A stretch of DNA of 39,774 nucleotides from an uncultured Candidatus Melainabacteria bacterium (GTDB taxonomy: Bacteria; Cyanobacteriota; Vampirovibrionia; Gastranaerophilales; Gastranaerophilaceae): the NCBI GenBank assembly GCA_947361615.1, contig CANAJP010000013.1, positions 1-39,774 of the forward strand, read 5' to 3'. The notes under the pieces were generated by a model. It saw only the letters and a list, made by a program, of their open reading frames with translations. It was not told where the DNA came from and did no database searches. The position numbers and the translations under genes are program-made. This document shows, in pieces, positions 15,629 through 23,910 of this stretch. Position 1 is the first letter of the stretch. Each line of letters starts with the position of its first letter.

Positions 15629-15913
15629 ATGAAAAACGAAAAAGAAAAAGAAACTTTAAAAGAAAAAATGGCTGATACTGCCGAAAAAGCTAAAGAAAAA
15701 GCAAAAGAGGTAAAAGAAGACCTTAAAGCAGGCGCTGAAAAAGTAAAAGAAAAAGTTCATGAAACTAGCGAGCGCGTAAAAGATGGAGCTGTGAAGATGG
15801 GAGAAAAAGCTCACGAAACCGGCGAGCATATTAAAGAAAAGGCGCATGAGGCGAAAGAGAAAGTCGCTGAAAAAATTGATGAAGCCAAAAATAAAAAGAA
15901 AGATAAGGCATAG
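15629..15913 (+). CDS. LEA-like charged repeat protein, 94 aa
   Basis: Almost the whole protein is a Lys/Glu/Ala amphipathic helix of repeating ~11-residue units (variants of EKAKEKVHETGERVK), like group 3 LEA and apolipoprotein-like stress proteins. It has no signal peptide, cysteine, tryptophan or proline-rich segment. Such proteins usually protect membranes or proteins under dehydration or other stress; that role is inferred from composition only. It has a good ribosome binding site (GAAAGGA) preceded by a small hairpin (TTGGC...GCCA), the same arrangement as upstream of the prepilin at 7427. A terminator follows at 15928-15959. Confidence 0.75.
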   Translation: MKNEKEKETLKEKMADTAEKAKEKAKEVKEDLKAGAEKVKEKVHETSERVKDGAVKMGEKAHETGEHIKEKAHEAKEKVAEKIDEAKNKKKDKA

Positions 15914-15927
15914 TTTATTTTTATTTT

Positions 15928-15959
15928 AAAAAGAGGTGCTTAACAAAGTGCCTCTTTTT
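15928..15959 (+). terminator. Rho-independent terminator after the LEA-like gene
   Basis: A nine-bp stem (AAAAAGAGG / CCTCTTTTT), a 14-base loop and a T run on the plus strand, 15 bases after the stop codon. Confidence 0.85.
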
Positions 15960-15971
15960 GTGCATGGGACG

Positions 15972-16001
15972 TTGACAAAGGATGGTTTTTTACTATATAA
16001 T
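15972..16001 (+). promoter_or_regulatory. Consensus sigma-70 promoter of the autotransporter gene
   Basis: Perfect TTGACA and perfect TATAAT hexamers separated by 18 bases, about 30 bases upstream of the start codon. This is the best promoter in the window and suggests strong constitutive transcription. Confidence 0.88.
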
Positions 16002-16033
16002 ACATATTTATTAAGCAGGATTAAGGATTAATT

Positions 16034-19000
16034 ATGAAAAAGAAATACAAGTCGTTTTTAATGGCCTGTGCAGCGGTTATGCTTTGTTGCACAATTAATA
16101 GTGAAAAGTCTTTGGGTTTGGATATCGTTGAAGGTCAGACCTATGAAAATAAGACCGACGCTGCATATAATTCTATAATGCAGGCTTACGGTGGTATCAG
16201 CGCTACTGTAAATAGTGAAGTTCGTAGTGTTAATAATACTTTTAGAAATAATACTAATACGCACGGTGGTGCTTATGGAATGCCCGGTGGCGGCGGCGTA
16301 ATTTACAACTTTAACGGTTCGGTTTTTATTGACGGAAGTACCTTTGACTCAAACAAAAGTACTGCTGATATTAGTAAAGCAGGCGGCGGTGCTTTGATGT
16401 TACATAGTACAAAATCTGGCACTATTTCTGACGCTAATTTTATAAATAACTCTGCGGTGCGTGACGGCGGTGCGATTTATATGAACGGCACTAAGAATAT
16501 TGTTATTTCGGATTCAAATTTTACAGGTAACCACGCCGGTGGTTACGGTGGTGCAATAAGGCTTAATAATGTTTCTATTAATGATAGTTCTATTGCTCAC
16601 GCAATTCACGATACTGTTTTTGAACAAAACTCTGCGACTGAGGGTGGAGCTATATATGTAGATGGAACAGTTGCTTCATTTGATAATCTGACTTTTAATG
16701 AAAACACAGCTAAGGCTGGCGGTGCAATAGCAATTTATCCAAGCAGCTCACTGGCACAGGGGATAACTATCAATAACAGCCATTTTACAGGTAATATTGC
16801 AGATGAAAACGGCGGCGCAATTTATTCACTGGGTACTTTCAAGGTTAATGGTGGTGAGTTTTCTAAAAACGAAGCTCGTCAAGGTGGTGCAATTTATATT
16901 GCGAATGACGACCCGAACATTATTGAAAATACAGTGTTTACCGGTAACAAATCGGAATATCTCGGCGGTGCCATTGCTGTAAATGAGGGAACTGTACAAA
17001 TTAATAACAGCAGATTTGAGGGCAACCATGCAGGAACACGTGGTGGCGCGATTACGTTTGTTGTAAAACAAAATAATACCTCTGAAGCTAACCCGATGAA
17101 ATCGTTGTTGATTTATAACACAGATTTTGTTAATAACACAAACAATCAAAATAGCGGCGGTGCTATTTATGTAAATGTTTCACAGGACCCTGCGATTCGT
17201 GGTCTTAAAATGGTGAAAATCGTTTCTAATGACGGTAAAACACATGAATTTACCGGAAACATGCATAATATTGATGACACTTACGGTTCACCGGAATCCA
17301 ATGCTTTATATATTGATAGTGGTACAGTCCAGCTTCAAACAACCGGTGAAGGCAGCAGATTGCTATTTAACGACGGTATTGCTGGTTCTAACTGGTCAAC
17401 TACCAATGCAAAACTTGAATTAAACGGTGATATCGTTTTCAACGGGCAGGTTAAAAATATCGAGGTAACACAACAGGGTGGAACTTTAACGCTTAATCAG
17501 GCTGAAAGCAGTAATCTTGCTGAGGGCAAGGCTATCATGGAGAATGTCGACCTTTATCTTGACGGTGGTAAGCTTGATATGGCAAATGGTAAGCTTGATA
17601 CGCTTAACCTCGGAAACTTTGAAGCGAGAAATTCAGAAGATATTCAACTAGCGTTCGACGCTGACCTTTCACAAGGAAAAAGCGATTTTATCAATGTTTC
17701 TAAAGAAATGTCAGGCGGGTTAAAATTTGACGCCGAACACGTTGATATAAAAATTAAAGACGGGAAAGCGGATAGTTTCCAATTATTTAACAGAATCGGT
17801 GAGGATTTTGAATGGGCCACAGGCGATGAGTTGGTTCAATACAGTGACAAAAGAAAATACACGCTTTCACTTGGCGAAGATGGTATTGTTAATGTCGCAA
17901 GCGATACGACAAACGGACTTGTGGATGCAATTATCGCGGAAGGTGCTAGAGTTTATCGTTCTGATGTGGATATCACGCTTGAAGATGCAGATTCACTCGG
18001 GGCTATGGGTGGCGAGTATTTGAAAATAAACCTTGACGGTGCAGATTTAGACGGTGCTGGTAAAGGCGGTATTATTGTTGCTGACGACCAAAGACTGGAA
18101 ATGGTTAATATGGGGCTTAGCAACGGCGCTAAATCCGTTCATAACTTCAACGGTTCTGTTGTTGATAACGCAGGTGAATTAACTGTTATGGAATCTGTGT
18201 TCAAAAATAATTCAACAGAATTAAGCGGCGGCGTTCTTAATAACACAGGTGTTGCGAGAATTTATAACTCATCTTTTATTGATAATAATGCAGGTGTTAA
18301 CGGCGGTGCGATTAACAACAGCGGAAACCTGACTATTACGGCTGATAAACGGGATATAGTTTTCTCCCGAAATACTGCAAACGGTGTTGGAAATGATATT
18401 CACATGGAAAAAGCCGTTGTTCCTGATGTTGAGGAAGAAGCAGTTGCTCTGAATGTAGATACAACGCCGACTTTGACTCTGAACGGCGCTAAAAATATTA
18501 CTTTCCACGGTGGAATTAGCGGTGTTGGTAACATTATAAAAGAGGATTATGGAACATTAAAACTCGGCGGTGATAACAGCAATTACACAGGTGATGTTCA
18601 CTTTAACGCCGGCGAAACTATTCTTTTAAAAGATTCTAAATATTTCTCTGCGGCAAATACATATTTTGAAAACGGTTCTATGTTGAACCTTATTAACAAT
18701 CAGGCTAATTCCGTGAATTTTGGGAACCTTCATCTTGACGGTGATGGCGGCAGACTTGGCTTAGATGTTAATATGATTAATGGTGAACACGACTCAATTG
18801 CCGCTAGCAGTGTAACAGGTGATGGAAAACTTATTATTGATAAAGTTAATGTCCTTTATGATAACAGAGATTTAAAACCTGTTACAATGTTTGATATTGT
18901 TGAAAAAGATGCTGATGGAAATAGTCCGTTGCTCGGTAGAGTTGAACTTAATCCGAACACAGCAACCGAAGCTTACGGCCCTATTTACAGATACGGCGTG

Positions 19001-20032
19001 GAATATAAACCGGAAACAGGACAAATGTTGTTCTCCGGTGCAGGCGGAAAGGATTACAAAGGCTACAACCCTGCTGTAATGACAGGGCCTGTCGGTGCGC
19101 TTGTCGGTGCATATCTTACACAGTTGAATTCTTACGAGATGGCATTTAATAATATGGATATGTTTATGCTTATGCCACGTGAGAAAAGAGATGCAATTAA
19201 ACATAGAAATATTTTCGCTTCAACACAGGGCGGGCCATATTCTCCAACGCTTAACCCGCATGAAGAAAAAGGTGCATGGGTTAAGCCTTACAGTACTTTT
19301 GAAAACGTAGGTCTTAGCAATGGCCCGAAAGTTCATAACGTTGCATACGGTTCATTCTTCGGTGTTGACTCAGATTTGACAAGATTAAAACACGGATTTG
19401 ACGGAATTTTGTCATTCTATGCAGGATACAACGGAAGCCACCAAACTTATAACGGCAACGGAATATACCAAAATGGCGGTCAGCTTGGTGTAACCGGTAT
19501 CGCTTATAAAGAAAATTTCTTTACAGCATTGACAGCAAACGTTGGTGCTAATATCGGTGAAGCCAGCACAATGTATGGAAACGATAATTTTACAATGCTT
19601 ATGGCCGGTATTGCTTCTAAAACAGGTTATAACTGGGAACTTGCAAAAGGCAGATTTATCGTTCAGCCTAGTTATTTGATGTCATACAGTTTTGTTAATA
19701 CATTTGATTACCATAATGCTGCCGGTGTTAGCTTGAACTCAGATGCTCTGAACGTTATTCAAATCAATCCAGGGTTGAAGTTTATCGGAAACCTGAAAAA
19801 CGGCTGGCAGCCTTACCTCGGGTTCTCAATCGTTTGGAATATCATGGATGATACGAAATTCCGCGCGAATGATGTTGCGCTTCCACAATTAAGTATTGAC
19901 CCTTATTTCAATTATGGGCTCGGGGTTCAAAAAACCGCTGGTGAAAGAATGACAGGCTTCTTACAAGCTATGTTTAGATCCGGCGGAAGATCAGGTGTAG
20001 GCTTACAATTCGCATTCAGATATAAGTTGTAA
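16034..20032 (+). CDS. Pmp-type autotransporter (polymorphic outer-membrane-protein repeats plus beta-barrel)
   Basis: A 1332-residue surface protein. Residues 1-29 form a signal peptide (MKKKYKSFLMACAAVMLCC...). The passenger contains about a dozen GGA[IL] motifs, each near an FxxN or SxFxxN motif, between residues ~115 and ~390 and again near 745-760. These are the polymorphic-membrane-protein repeats known from chlamydial adhesins and predict a beta-helix. A serine/glycine-rich PL-type stalk follows (LKLGGDNSNYTGDVHFNAGE near 850). The last ~260 residues look like an autotransporter beta-barrel ending in GVGLQFAFRYKL; the final residue is Leu rather than the usual Phe/Trp. Probable role: adhesion or surface display, inferred. 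A perfect promoter lies upstream. Confidence 0.9.
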   Translation: MKKKYKSFLMACAAVMLCCTINSEKSLGLDIVEGQTYENKTDAAYNSIMQAYGGISATVNSEVRSVNNTFRNNTNTHGGAYGMPGGGGVIYNFNGSVFIDGSTFDSNKSTADISKAGGGALMLHSTKSGTISDANFINNSAVRDGGAIYMNGTKNIVISDSNFTGNHAGGYGGAIRLNNVSINDSSIAHAIHDTVFEQNSATEGGAIYVDGTVASFDNLTFNENTAKAGGAIAIYPSSSLAQGITINNSHFTGNIADENGGAIYSLGTFKVNGGEFSKNEARQGGAIYIANDDPNIIENTVFTGNKSEYLGGAIAVNEGTVQINNSRFEGNHAGTRGGAITFVVKQNNTSEANPMKSLLIYNTDFVNNTNNQNSGGAIYVNVSQDPAIRGLKMVKIVSNDGKTHEFTGNMHNIDDTYGSPESNALYIDSGTVQLQTTGEGSRLLFNDGIAGSNWSTTNAKLELNGDIVFNGQVKNIEVTQQGGTLTLNQAESSNLAEGKAIMENVDLYLDGGKLDMANGKLDTLNLGNFEARNSEDIQLAFDADLSQGKSDFINVSKEMSGGLKFDAEHVDIKIKDGKADSFQLFNRIGEDFEWATGDELVQYSDKRKYTLSLGEDGIVNVASDTTNGLVDAIIAEGARVYRSDVDITLEDADSLGAMGGEYLKINLDGADLDGAGKGGIIVADDQRLEMVNMGLSNGAKSVHNFNGSVVDNAGELTVMESVFKNNSTELSGGVLNNTGVARIYNSSFIDNNAGVNGGAINNSGNLTITADKRDIVFSRNTANGVGNDIHMEKAVVPDVEEEAVALNVDTTPTLTLNGAKNITFHGGISGVGNIIKEDYGTLKLGGDNSNYTGDVHFNAGETILLKDSKYFSAANTYFENGSMLNLINNQANSVNFGNLHLDGDGGRLGLDVNMINGEHDSIAASSVTGDGKLIIDKVNVLYDNRDLKPVTMFDIVEKDADGNSPLLGRVELNPNTATEAYGPIYRYGVEYKPETGQMLFSGAGGKDYKGYNPAVMTGPVGALVGAYLTQLNSYEMAFNNMDMFMLMPREKRDAIKHRNIFASTQGGPYSPTLNPHEEKGAWVKPYSTFENVGLSNGPKVHNVAYGSFFGVDSDLTRLKHGFDGILSFYAGYNGSHQTYNGNGIYQNGGQLGVTGIAYKENFFTALTANVGANIGEASTMYGNDNFTMLMAGIASKTGYNWELAKGRFIVQPSYLMSYSFVNTFDYHNAAGVSLNSDALNVIQINPGLKFIGNLKNGWQPYLGFSIVWNIMDDTKFRANDVALPQLSIDPYFNYGLGVQKTAGERMTGFLQAMFRSGGRSGVGLQFAFRYKL

Positions 20033-20084
20033 GGACTTGTATAAGTTAGCCGTAAAAATATCTATACGGGTAATAAAATTTATT

Positions 20085-20136
20085 TTGCCGTTATAAAACA
20101 ATATTTTTATGAAAAAAATATTTATTATAACGGCAA
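20085..20136 (+). promoter_or_regulatory. Long inverted repeat enclosing the start codon of the MlaA-hydrolase gene
   Basis: TTGCCGTTATAA (20085-20096) and TTATAACGGCAA (20125-20136) are perfect 12-base inverted repeats. Between them AATATTTTT and AAAAAATATT can pair further, leaving the ATG (20109) in a tiny loop. No Shine-Dalgarno sequence is visible. The hairpin could limit translation or act as a thermosensor-like or processing element. Confidence 0.7.
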
Positions 20137-22196
20137 TTTTATTATGTCTGACCGGTGCGGCAGGCGCTGATGAACTTATTAAACAGCAGGCTAAATACCC
20201 TGATTACGGATATATGTATCTTGGCCCTGATAAGTTCGAAAAACTTAATAGAAAGATGTTCGCGTTTAACCTCGGGCTTAACAAATACGCGGTGCGACCG
20301 GTTCATATTCTGTGGTCATCAATTATGCCTGAGTATGGTATCGAACGTATTCACAGTGCGTACAAAAACATTGAATATCCTAAAAGGCTTGTAAGCAGTT
20401 TGCTTCAAAAGGATTTTAAAACTTCAGGCCAGGAAACCGTAAGATTTTTAACAAATACCACGTTGGGGCTTGGTGGAATGTTTGACCCCGCAAAAAGATT
20501 TTTCCATATTGAACCTACAACCGAAGACATGGAACAGGCTTTGACAAAATGTAAATGCTGTTCGGGGCCATTTATTGTGCTTCCGGGGCTTGCAGGCGCT
20601 ACAACACGTGGTATGGCAGGAAGGGTTCTGGATATGTCGCTTAACCCGACAACTTACGTCGGAACTCCGGTTCTTGCAATGGTAAAAGCAGGTTTGACCG
20701 TAAACAGAACCTCATATATGCAGCCTTTGATTAAAATGATAGAATCGACTTATGCTGATCCTTATGAAATTGCGCGTAAAATGTACGGTTTGGATAGTTA
20801 TATTAAAAGCGAAAACTTTGACAGAAAACACGTACTTGAAAACGGGTTTAAAAATTTGGAAGAACCGACGGAACAGGAAAACGCAGAACTCGTTGAGTTG
20901 CGTGGTCTTGATACTTGCGGAGATGAGTTGATTCTCACACGGATTGACAGCGGCGAAAAAAAGGTTGAAGATAATCTCGTTGAAAGCAACACTGCAAATG
21001 TTCCTGCACTTGAAGCTGATATGGTTTTACCTGATTATAATCCGCAGTGTCCTGTTGTAGATTCAATGCGCACGGCTCTTTTTGATCTGCCTGATGTGGA
21101 TTCTTCTATTTGGAACGAACTTTCCATCTGGAACAGATGTTTCAGCAAAAAAATTAAAACTTCATCTGTTAGCGTAACACCGGACAAAGAAGAGTATAAA
21201 TTCCGCTATATTCTGCAAAAAGATAAAAATTCGCCGCTTGCAATAATTTATCCGTCGATCGGTGAGGGAATTCAATCCCACCATTCTGTTATTATGGCAA
21301 AACTTTTCTATGACGCAGGCTATTCCGTTGTAATTCAAGGCAGTCATTTTCAGTGGGAATACGTAAAAAGCATGCCCGACGATTACCGCCCCGGAATTCC
21401 TGCTAAAGATGCGGAGTTCCTGAAAAATGTTACCGCAAAAATTGTTGAAAAACTTCAAACCAAATACGACTGTCAGTTTGGCGAAAAAACAATTATCGGA
21501 ACTTCACTCGGTGCAATGATGACGCTTTTCGTTGCTAATAGTGAGTATAAGGAGGATACCCTCGGCGTTACAAAATATATTTCAATCTGTCCGCCAATCG
21601 AACTTACATATGCGCTTGAACAGGTCGACAAAAACGGCGAGGAATGGTATAAAAATCCTAACGATTTGAAAAATAGAGTTGCACAAACCGCCTCTAAAGT
21701 TGTTCAGCTTTCTAATATGAAAGATGAGCAAAAAGATTTTAAAATCGGAACCCTTCCATTTACCGAAGAAGAGGGAAAACTTATAACAGGGTTTGTAATG
21801 CACCAGAAACTTTCGGATTTAATTTTTACGCTTGAAAAAGCTCCGAAAACTCAGGCTACCGGTATATATGATGTTTTGAACAACATGAACTACCACGATT
21901 ATATGGAAAAATATTTTATCGGGCAGGAATACCGTAATGTTCAGGCATTAAGCTATGACACGAGCCTTTTATCTCTTGCACCGTATTTAAAAAACGGTTC
22001 GAACTATAAAATTTACCACTCGATAGATGACTATCTTGTAAACCGGAAACAATTGAAAAACCTTAAAGCGCTTTCTGGTGCTAAAACTGTGCTTTTGAGT
22101 AACGGCGCCCACCTTGGATTTATGTATACACCGGAATTCATCGGCGACTTGAAAAAGGAAATCGTATTAAACGAAAAAGTTTCAATGATGGAATAA
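20109..22196 (+). CDS. MlaA (VacJ) domain fused to an alpha/beta-hydrolase domain
   Basis: A 695-residue exported protein. Residues 1-20 are a signal peptide ending GAAGA; there is no lipobox cysteine, unlike most MlaA proteins. Residues ~40-235 match MlaA, the outer-membrane part of the Mla phospholipid-transport system: LNRKMFAFNLGLNKYAVRPV, VRFLTNTTLGLGGMFDPAKR, TEDMEQALTKCKCCSGPFIV. A linker of ~120 polar residues follows. Residues ~365-690 form an alpha/beta hydrolase with nucleophile elbow GTSLG (Ser466), probable acid Asp640 or Asp641 and His668 in NGAHLGF. An envelope lipase or acyl-ester hydrolase coupled to lipid transport is an attractive inference. The substrate is unknown. A terminator follows at once. 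Confidence 0.85.
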   Translation: MKKIFIITAILLCLTGAAGADELIKQQAKYPDYGYMYLGPDKFEKLNRKMFAFNLGLNKYAVRPVHILWSSIMPEYGIERIHSAYKNIEYPKRLVSSLLQKDFKTSGQETVRFLTNTTLGLGGMFDPAKRFFHIEPTTEDMEQALTKCKCCSGPFIVLPGLAGATTRGMAGRVLDMSLNPTTYVGTPVLAMVKAGLTVNRTSYMQPLIKMIESTYADPYEIARKMYGLDSYIKSENFDRKHVLENGFKNLEEPTEQENAELVELRGLDTCGDELILTRIDSGEKKVEDNLVESNTANVPALEADMVLPDYNPQCPVVDSMRTALFDLPDVDSSIWNELSIWNRCFSKKIKTSSVSVTPDKEEYKFRYILQKDKNSPLAIIYPSIGEGIQSHHSVIMAKLFYDAGYSVVIQGSHFQWEYVKSMPDDYRPGIPAKDAEFLKNVTAKIVEKLQTKYDCQFGEKTIIGTSLGAMMTLFVANSEYKEDTLGVTKYISICPPIELTYALEQVDKNGEEWYKNPNDLKNRVAQTASKVVQLSNMKDEQKDFKIGTLPFTEEEGKLITGFVMHQKLSDLIFTLEKAPKTQATGIYDVLNNMNYHDYMEKYFIGQEYRNVQALSYDTSLLSLAPYLKNGSNYKIYHSIDDYLVNRKQLKNLKALSGAKTVLLSNGAHLGFMYTPEFIGDLKKEIVLNEKVSMME

Positions 22197-22197
22197 A

Positions 22198-22222
22198 AAA
22201 GGAGCGGAAAACCCGCTCCTTT
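22198..22222. terminator. Bidirectional terminator between convergent genes
   Basis: A perfect 10-bp stem (AAAGGAGCGG / CCGCTCCTTT) with a five-base loop lies between the MlaA-hydrolase stop and the stop of the minus-strand gene at 22226, with A/T tracts on both sides. Confidence 0.92.
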
Positions 22223-22225
22223 ATT

Positions 22226-22885
22226 TTATTTTTGCAAATGTTTATGAAGTTGATAATCATCTCCTAATGCTTCTTTTAATTGAACTTCCTGTTCGCTTGT
22301 ACCTTCACCTTTGACTTCTAAGACTTCAAGTGGTGATGTTACTTCTTCGCCATTCATATATACACCAGTTTGGTTGTAGAATATTTCTGTAGTGTCTTTT
22401 TCGTCCATATGTACAGTGTTATTAGAAGTATTTGGACCTAGTTCAACATAATCTTTTTGCATATTGCCATTGACATACCAGCTTTCTTCTTGATCTACAA
22501 ATATTTCATTGCCACTAGAATGTCCGTATAAGTTAATATGGTCTGTTTTGTTTGGCGTACCGTAAATTTTTGCATCATCAAGGTCTGATATATTTATATA
22601 AGATTTGTCAGGATTATACCATTCTTGCCTTAGCCCAATACTTTCAACACTAGGATTTTTCTTAGGATTGGTCTGATCTGGAAAATCAATTTGTACACCG
22701 GGTTTTAGAAATACTGTATTCATTTTTTTTCCGTTTTGAATATAAGATTTTGTCTTGTCCGCATCAATCTGATCTTTTCTAAATTCAACGTTTCCAATTT
22801 TTACCTTTTGTGCTTCTTTAGGTTTTGCAGGCGCTTTTGTTTGTGCTGTAGTTTTTGAGCTAATTGGTTTTACTGGGTCTGTCAT
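22226..22885 (-). CDS. Hypothetical protein, 219 aa, low-complexity N-terminus
   Basis: Begins MTDPVKPISSKTTAQTKAPA, a Pro/Lys/Ala/Thr-rich disordered tail of ~25 residues with no signal peptide. The rest is polar, with repeated short beta-like units (KIYGTPNKTDHINLYG, GNEIFVDQEESWYVNG, NTVHMDEKDTTEIFYN, GVYMNGEEVTS) spaced about 20-25 residues apart, suggesting a beta-solenoid or parallel-strand repeat. The C-terminal 25 residues are helical. The ribosome binding site is AAGGAG. I do not recognise a family. It sits just outside the integrated element. Confidence 0.7.
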   Translation of the reverse strand: MTDPVKPISSKTTAQTKAPAKPKEAQKVKIGNVEFRKDQIDADKTKSYIQNGKKMNTVFLKPGVQIDFPDQTNPKKNPSVESIGLRQEWYNPDKSYINISDLDDAKIYGTPNKTDHINLYGHSSGNEIFVDQEESWYVNGNMQKDYVELGPNTSNNTVHMDEKDTTEIFYNQTGVYMNGEEVTSPLEVLEVKGEGTSEQEVQLKEALGDDYQLHKHLQK

Positions 22886-23101
22886 AATTCAATCTCCTTA
22901 ATTAATATCTGAAGTACTTCCTTGTGTCTTACTTCTATATAAAAACATTTGGATTGCTAAAATTGCAGATTTTTCAATGTATTATATCTATTTTTTAGAA
23001 AATGGCGAAATGGTGCGACATTCCAGCTTCATAAAAATTAATATATTATGACTTAATAAATCTGGTTTTTAGAAAAAACAGATGTTACAAAGGGAGTTTT
23101 T

Positions 23102-23431
23102 ATGAATATAAAACGTGAATTAGGTGAAAAAATAAAACGTGCAAGGAAAAATCGAGGCTTTACGCAAGAGGGGCTTGCTGAAATGATAGATATTTCATCG
23201 CGAAATTTGAGTAATATTGAAGTTGGAGCGAATTTCCCAAAATCAGAAACGCTTGAAAAGATATTAAAAGCACTGAATATTACGACTCAGGAGCTTTTTG
23301 AAAACGATTATCTGCGTGAAAGCGATGAATTGCTGACAGACATTAACGAGTATTTGAACCGCGTAAAAGATAATCGTTCAAAGTTAGAAAAAATTTATAA
23401 AATGATGAAATTTTTTGTTGAAGAGGGTTAA
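23102..23431 (+). CDS. XRE/Cro-type DNA-binding regulator
   Basis: A 109-residue protein with an N-terminal HTH_3 domain: LGEKIKRARKNRGFTQEGLA then IDISSRNLSNIEVGANFPKS (recognition helix around SRNLSNIE). The C-terminal ~40 residues are a helical dimerisation tail. AGGGAG precedes the ATG, and a short inverted repeat (TCTG...CAGA, about 23061-23085) lies in the leader. It ends in a strong terminator, four bases before the tRNA-derived repeat that bounds the island, so it is chromosomal by position. It could still be a remnant of older insertions at this site. Confidence 0.85.
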   Translation: MNIKRELGEKIKRARKNRGFTQEGLAEMIDISSRNLSNIEVGANFPKSETLEKILKALNITTQELFENDYLRESDELLTDINEYLNRVKDNRSKLEKIYKMMKFFVEEG

Positions 23432-23432
23432 A

Positions 23433-23461
23433 AAAAGAGGTGATTTTTAATCACCTCTTTT
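23433..23461 (+). terminator. Rho-independent terminator after the XRE gene
   Basis: A 13-bp stem (AAAAGAGGTGATT / complement) with a three-base loop and T-rich flank ends four bases before the left attachment repeat. Confidence 0.92.
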
Positions 23462-23464
23462 AAA

Positions 23465-23509
23465 TGGTTGCGGGAGCTGGATTTGAACCAACGACCTTCG
23501 GGTTATGAG
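23465..23509. repeat. Left attachment repeat (distal att copy, tRNA-fMet fragment)
   Basis: A 45-bp sequence identical to the 3' half of the tRNA-fMet gene at 39693-39737, from the encoded CCA end to the anticodon (GGTTATGAG). The identity stops abruptly after GAG, where TTGTAGAAC replaces the rest of the tRNA. Confidence 0.96.
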
Positions 23510-23638
23510 TTGTAGAACACTGTATTTGTAAGGATTTTCAGATTTTATTAGAATTTATCACTATTTATTACCACACATAGATTTGAGCTAGTTTGGATTG
23601 CTCATTTTTTGTCATAATTATTTATGCTTTATCAGAAC

Positions 23639-23657
23639 TTTTGTAACCTTTTTGCAA
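23639..23657. repeat. Putative integrase arm site, left copy; remainder of 23510-23852 without genes
   Basis: TTTTGTAACCTTTTTGCAA occurs here and again at 39612-39630 in the same orientation, about 130 bp and 63 bp inside the two element ends. Placement fits arm-type binding sites of a tyrosine integrase. The rest of this 340-base stretch is AT-rich with one G-rich patch (about 23712-23723); I see no gene in it. Confidence 0.6.
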
Positions 23658-23852
23658 TCGAAATGCGATTTATCCTCCTTTGAAGTATTCATAAACTTCA
23701 CCATACATACCTGCGGGGGAGGGGATAAAATTTATATGGATATATATAATCTGAGTCGCAGAAAAATTTTGTAATTTTTGAAATTTATATTTGGGCTGGT
23801 TATGAAAAAGTGAAATATGGTTAAGAATTGCTAATGCTTATTTCATTTTTAG

Positions 23853-23881
23853 TTGATAAATTGAAATAAGTATATTATAAT
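23853..23881 (+). promoter_or_regulatory. Promoter of the Fic-OLD-UvrD operon
   Basis: TTGATA, 17 bases, then a perfect TATAAT, giving a leader of about 20 bases before the fic ATG at 23911. Confidence 0.75.
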
Positions 23882-23910
23882 AAGTTTGTTGTTTCAATTT
23901 AGGTATAATC

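Noticed and set aside
15656-15847. Phe/Ser-rich frame antisense to the LEA-like gene
   Set aside because: It is the reverse complement of Lys/Glu codon repeats and has no independent signals.
16797-19204. Many shorter frames inside the autotransporter gene
   Set aside because: They are shadows in other frames of a long, clearly recognisable coding sequence.
23465-23509. A second tRNA-Met gene
   Set aside because: Only the 3' half of the tRNA is present; the 5' half is replaced by unrelated sequence. It is an attachment-site duplicate.
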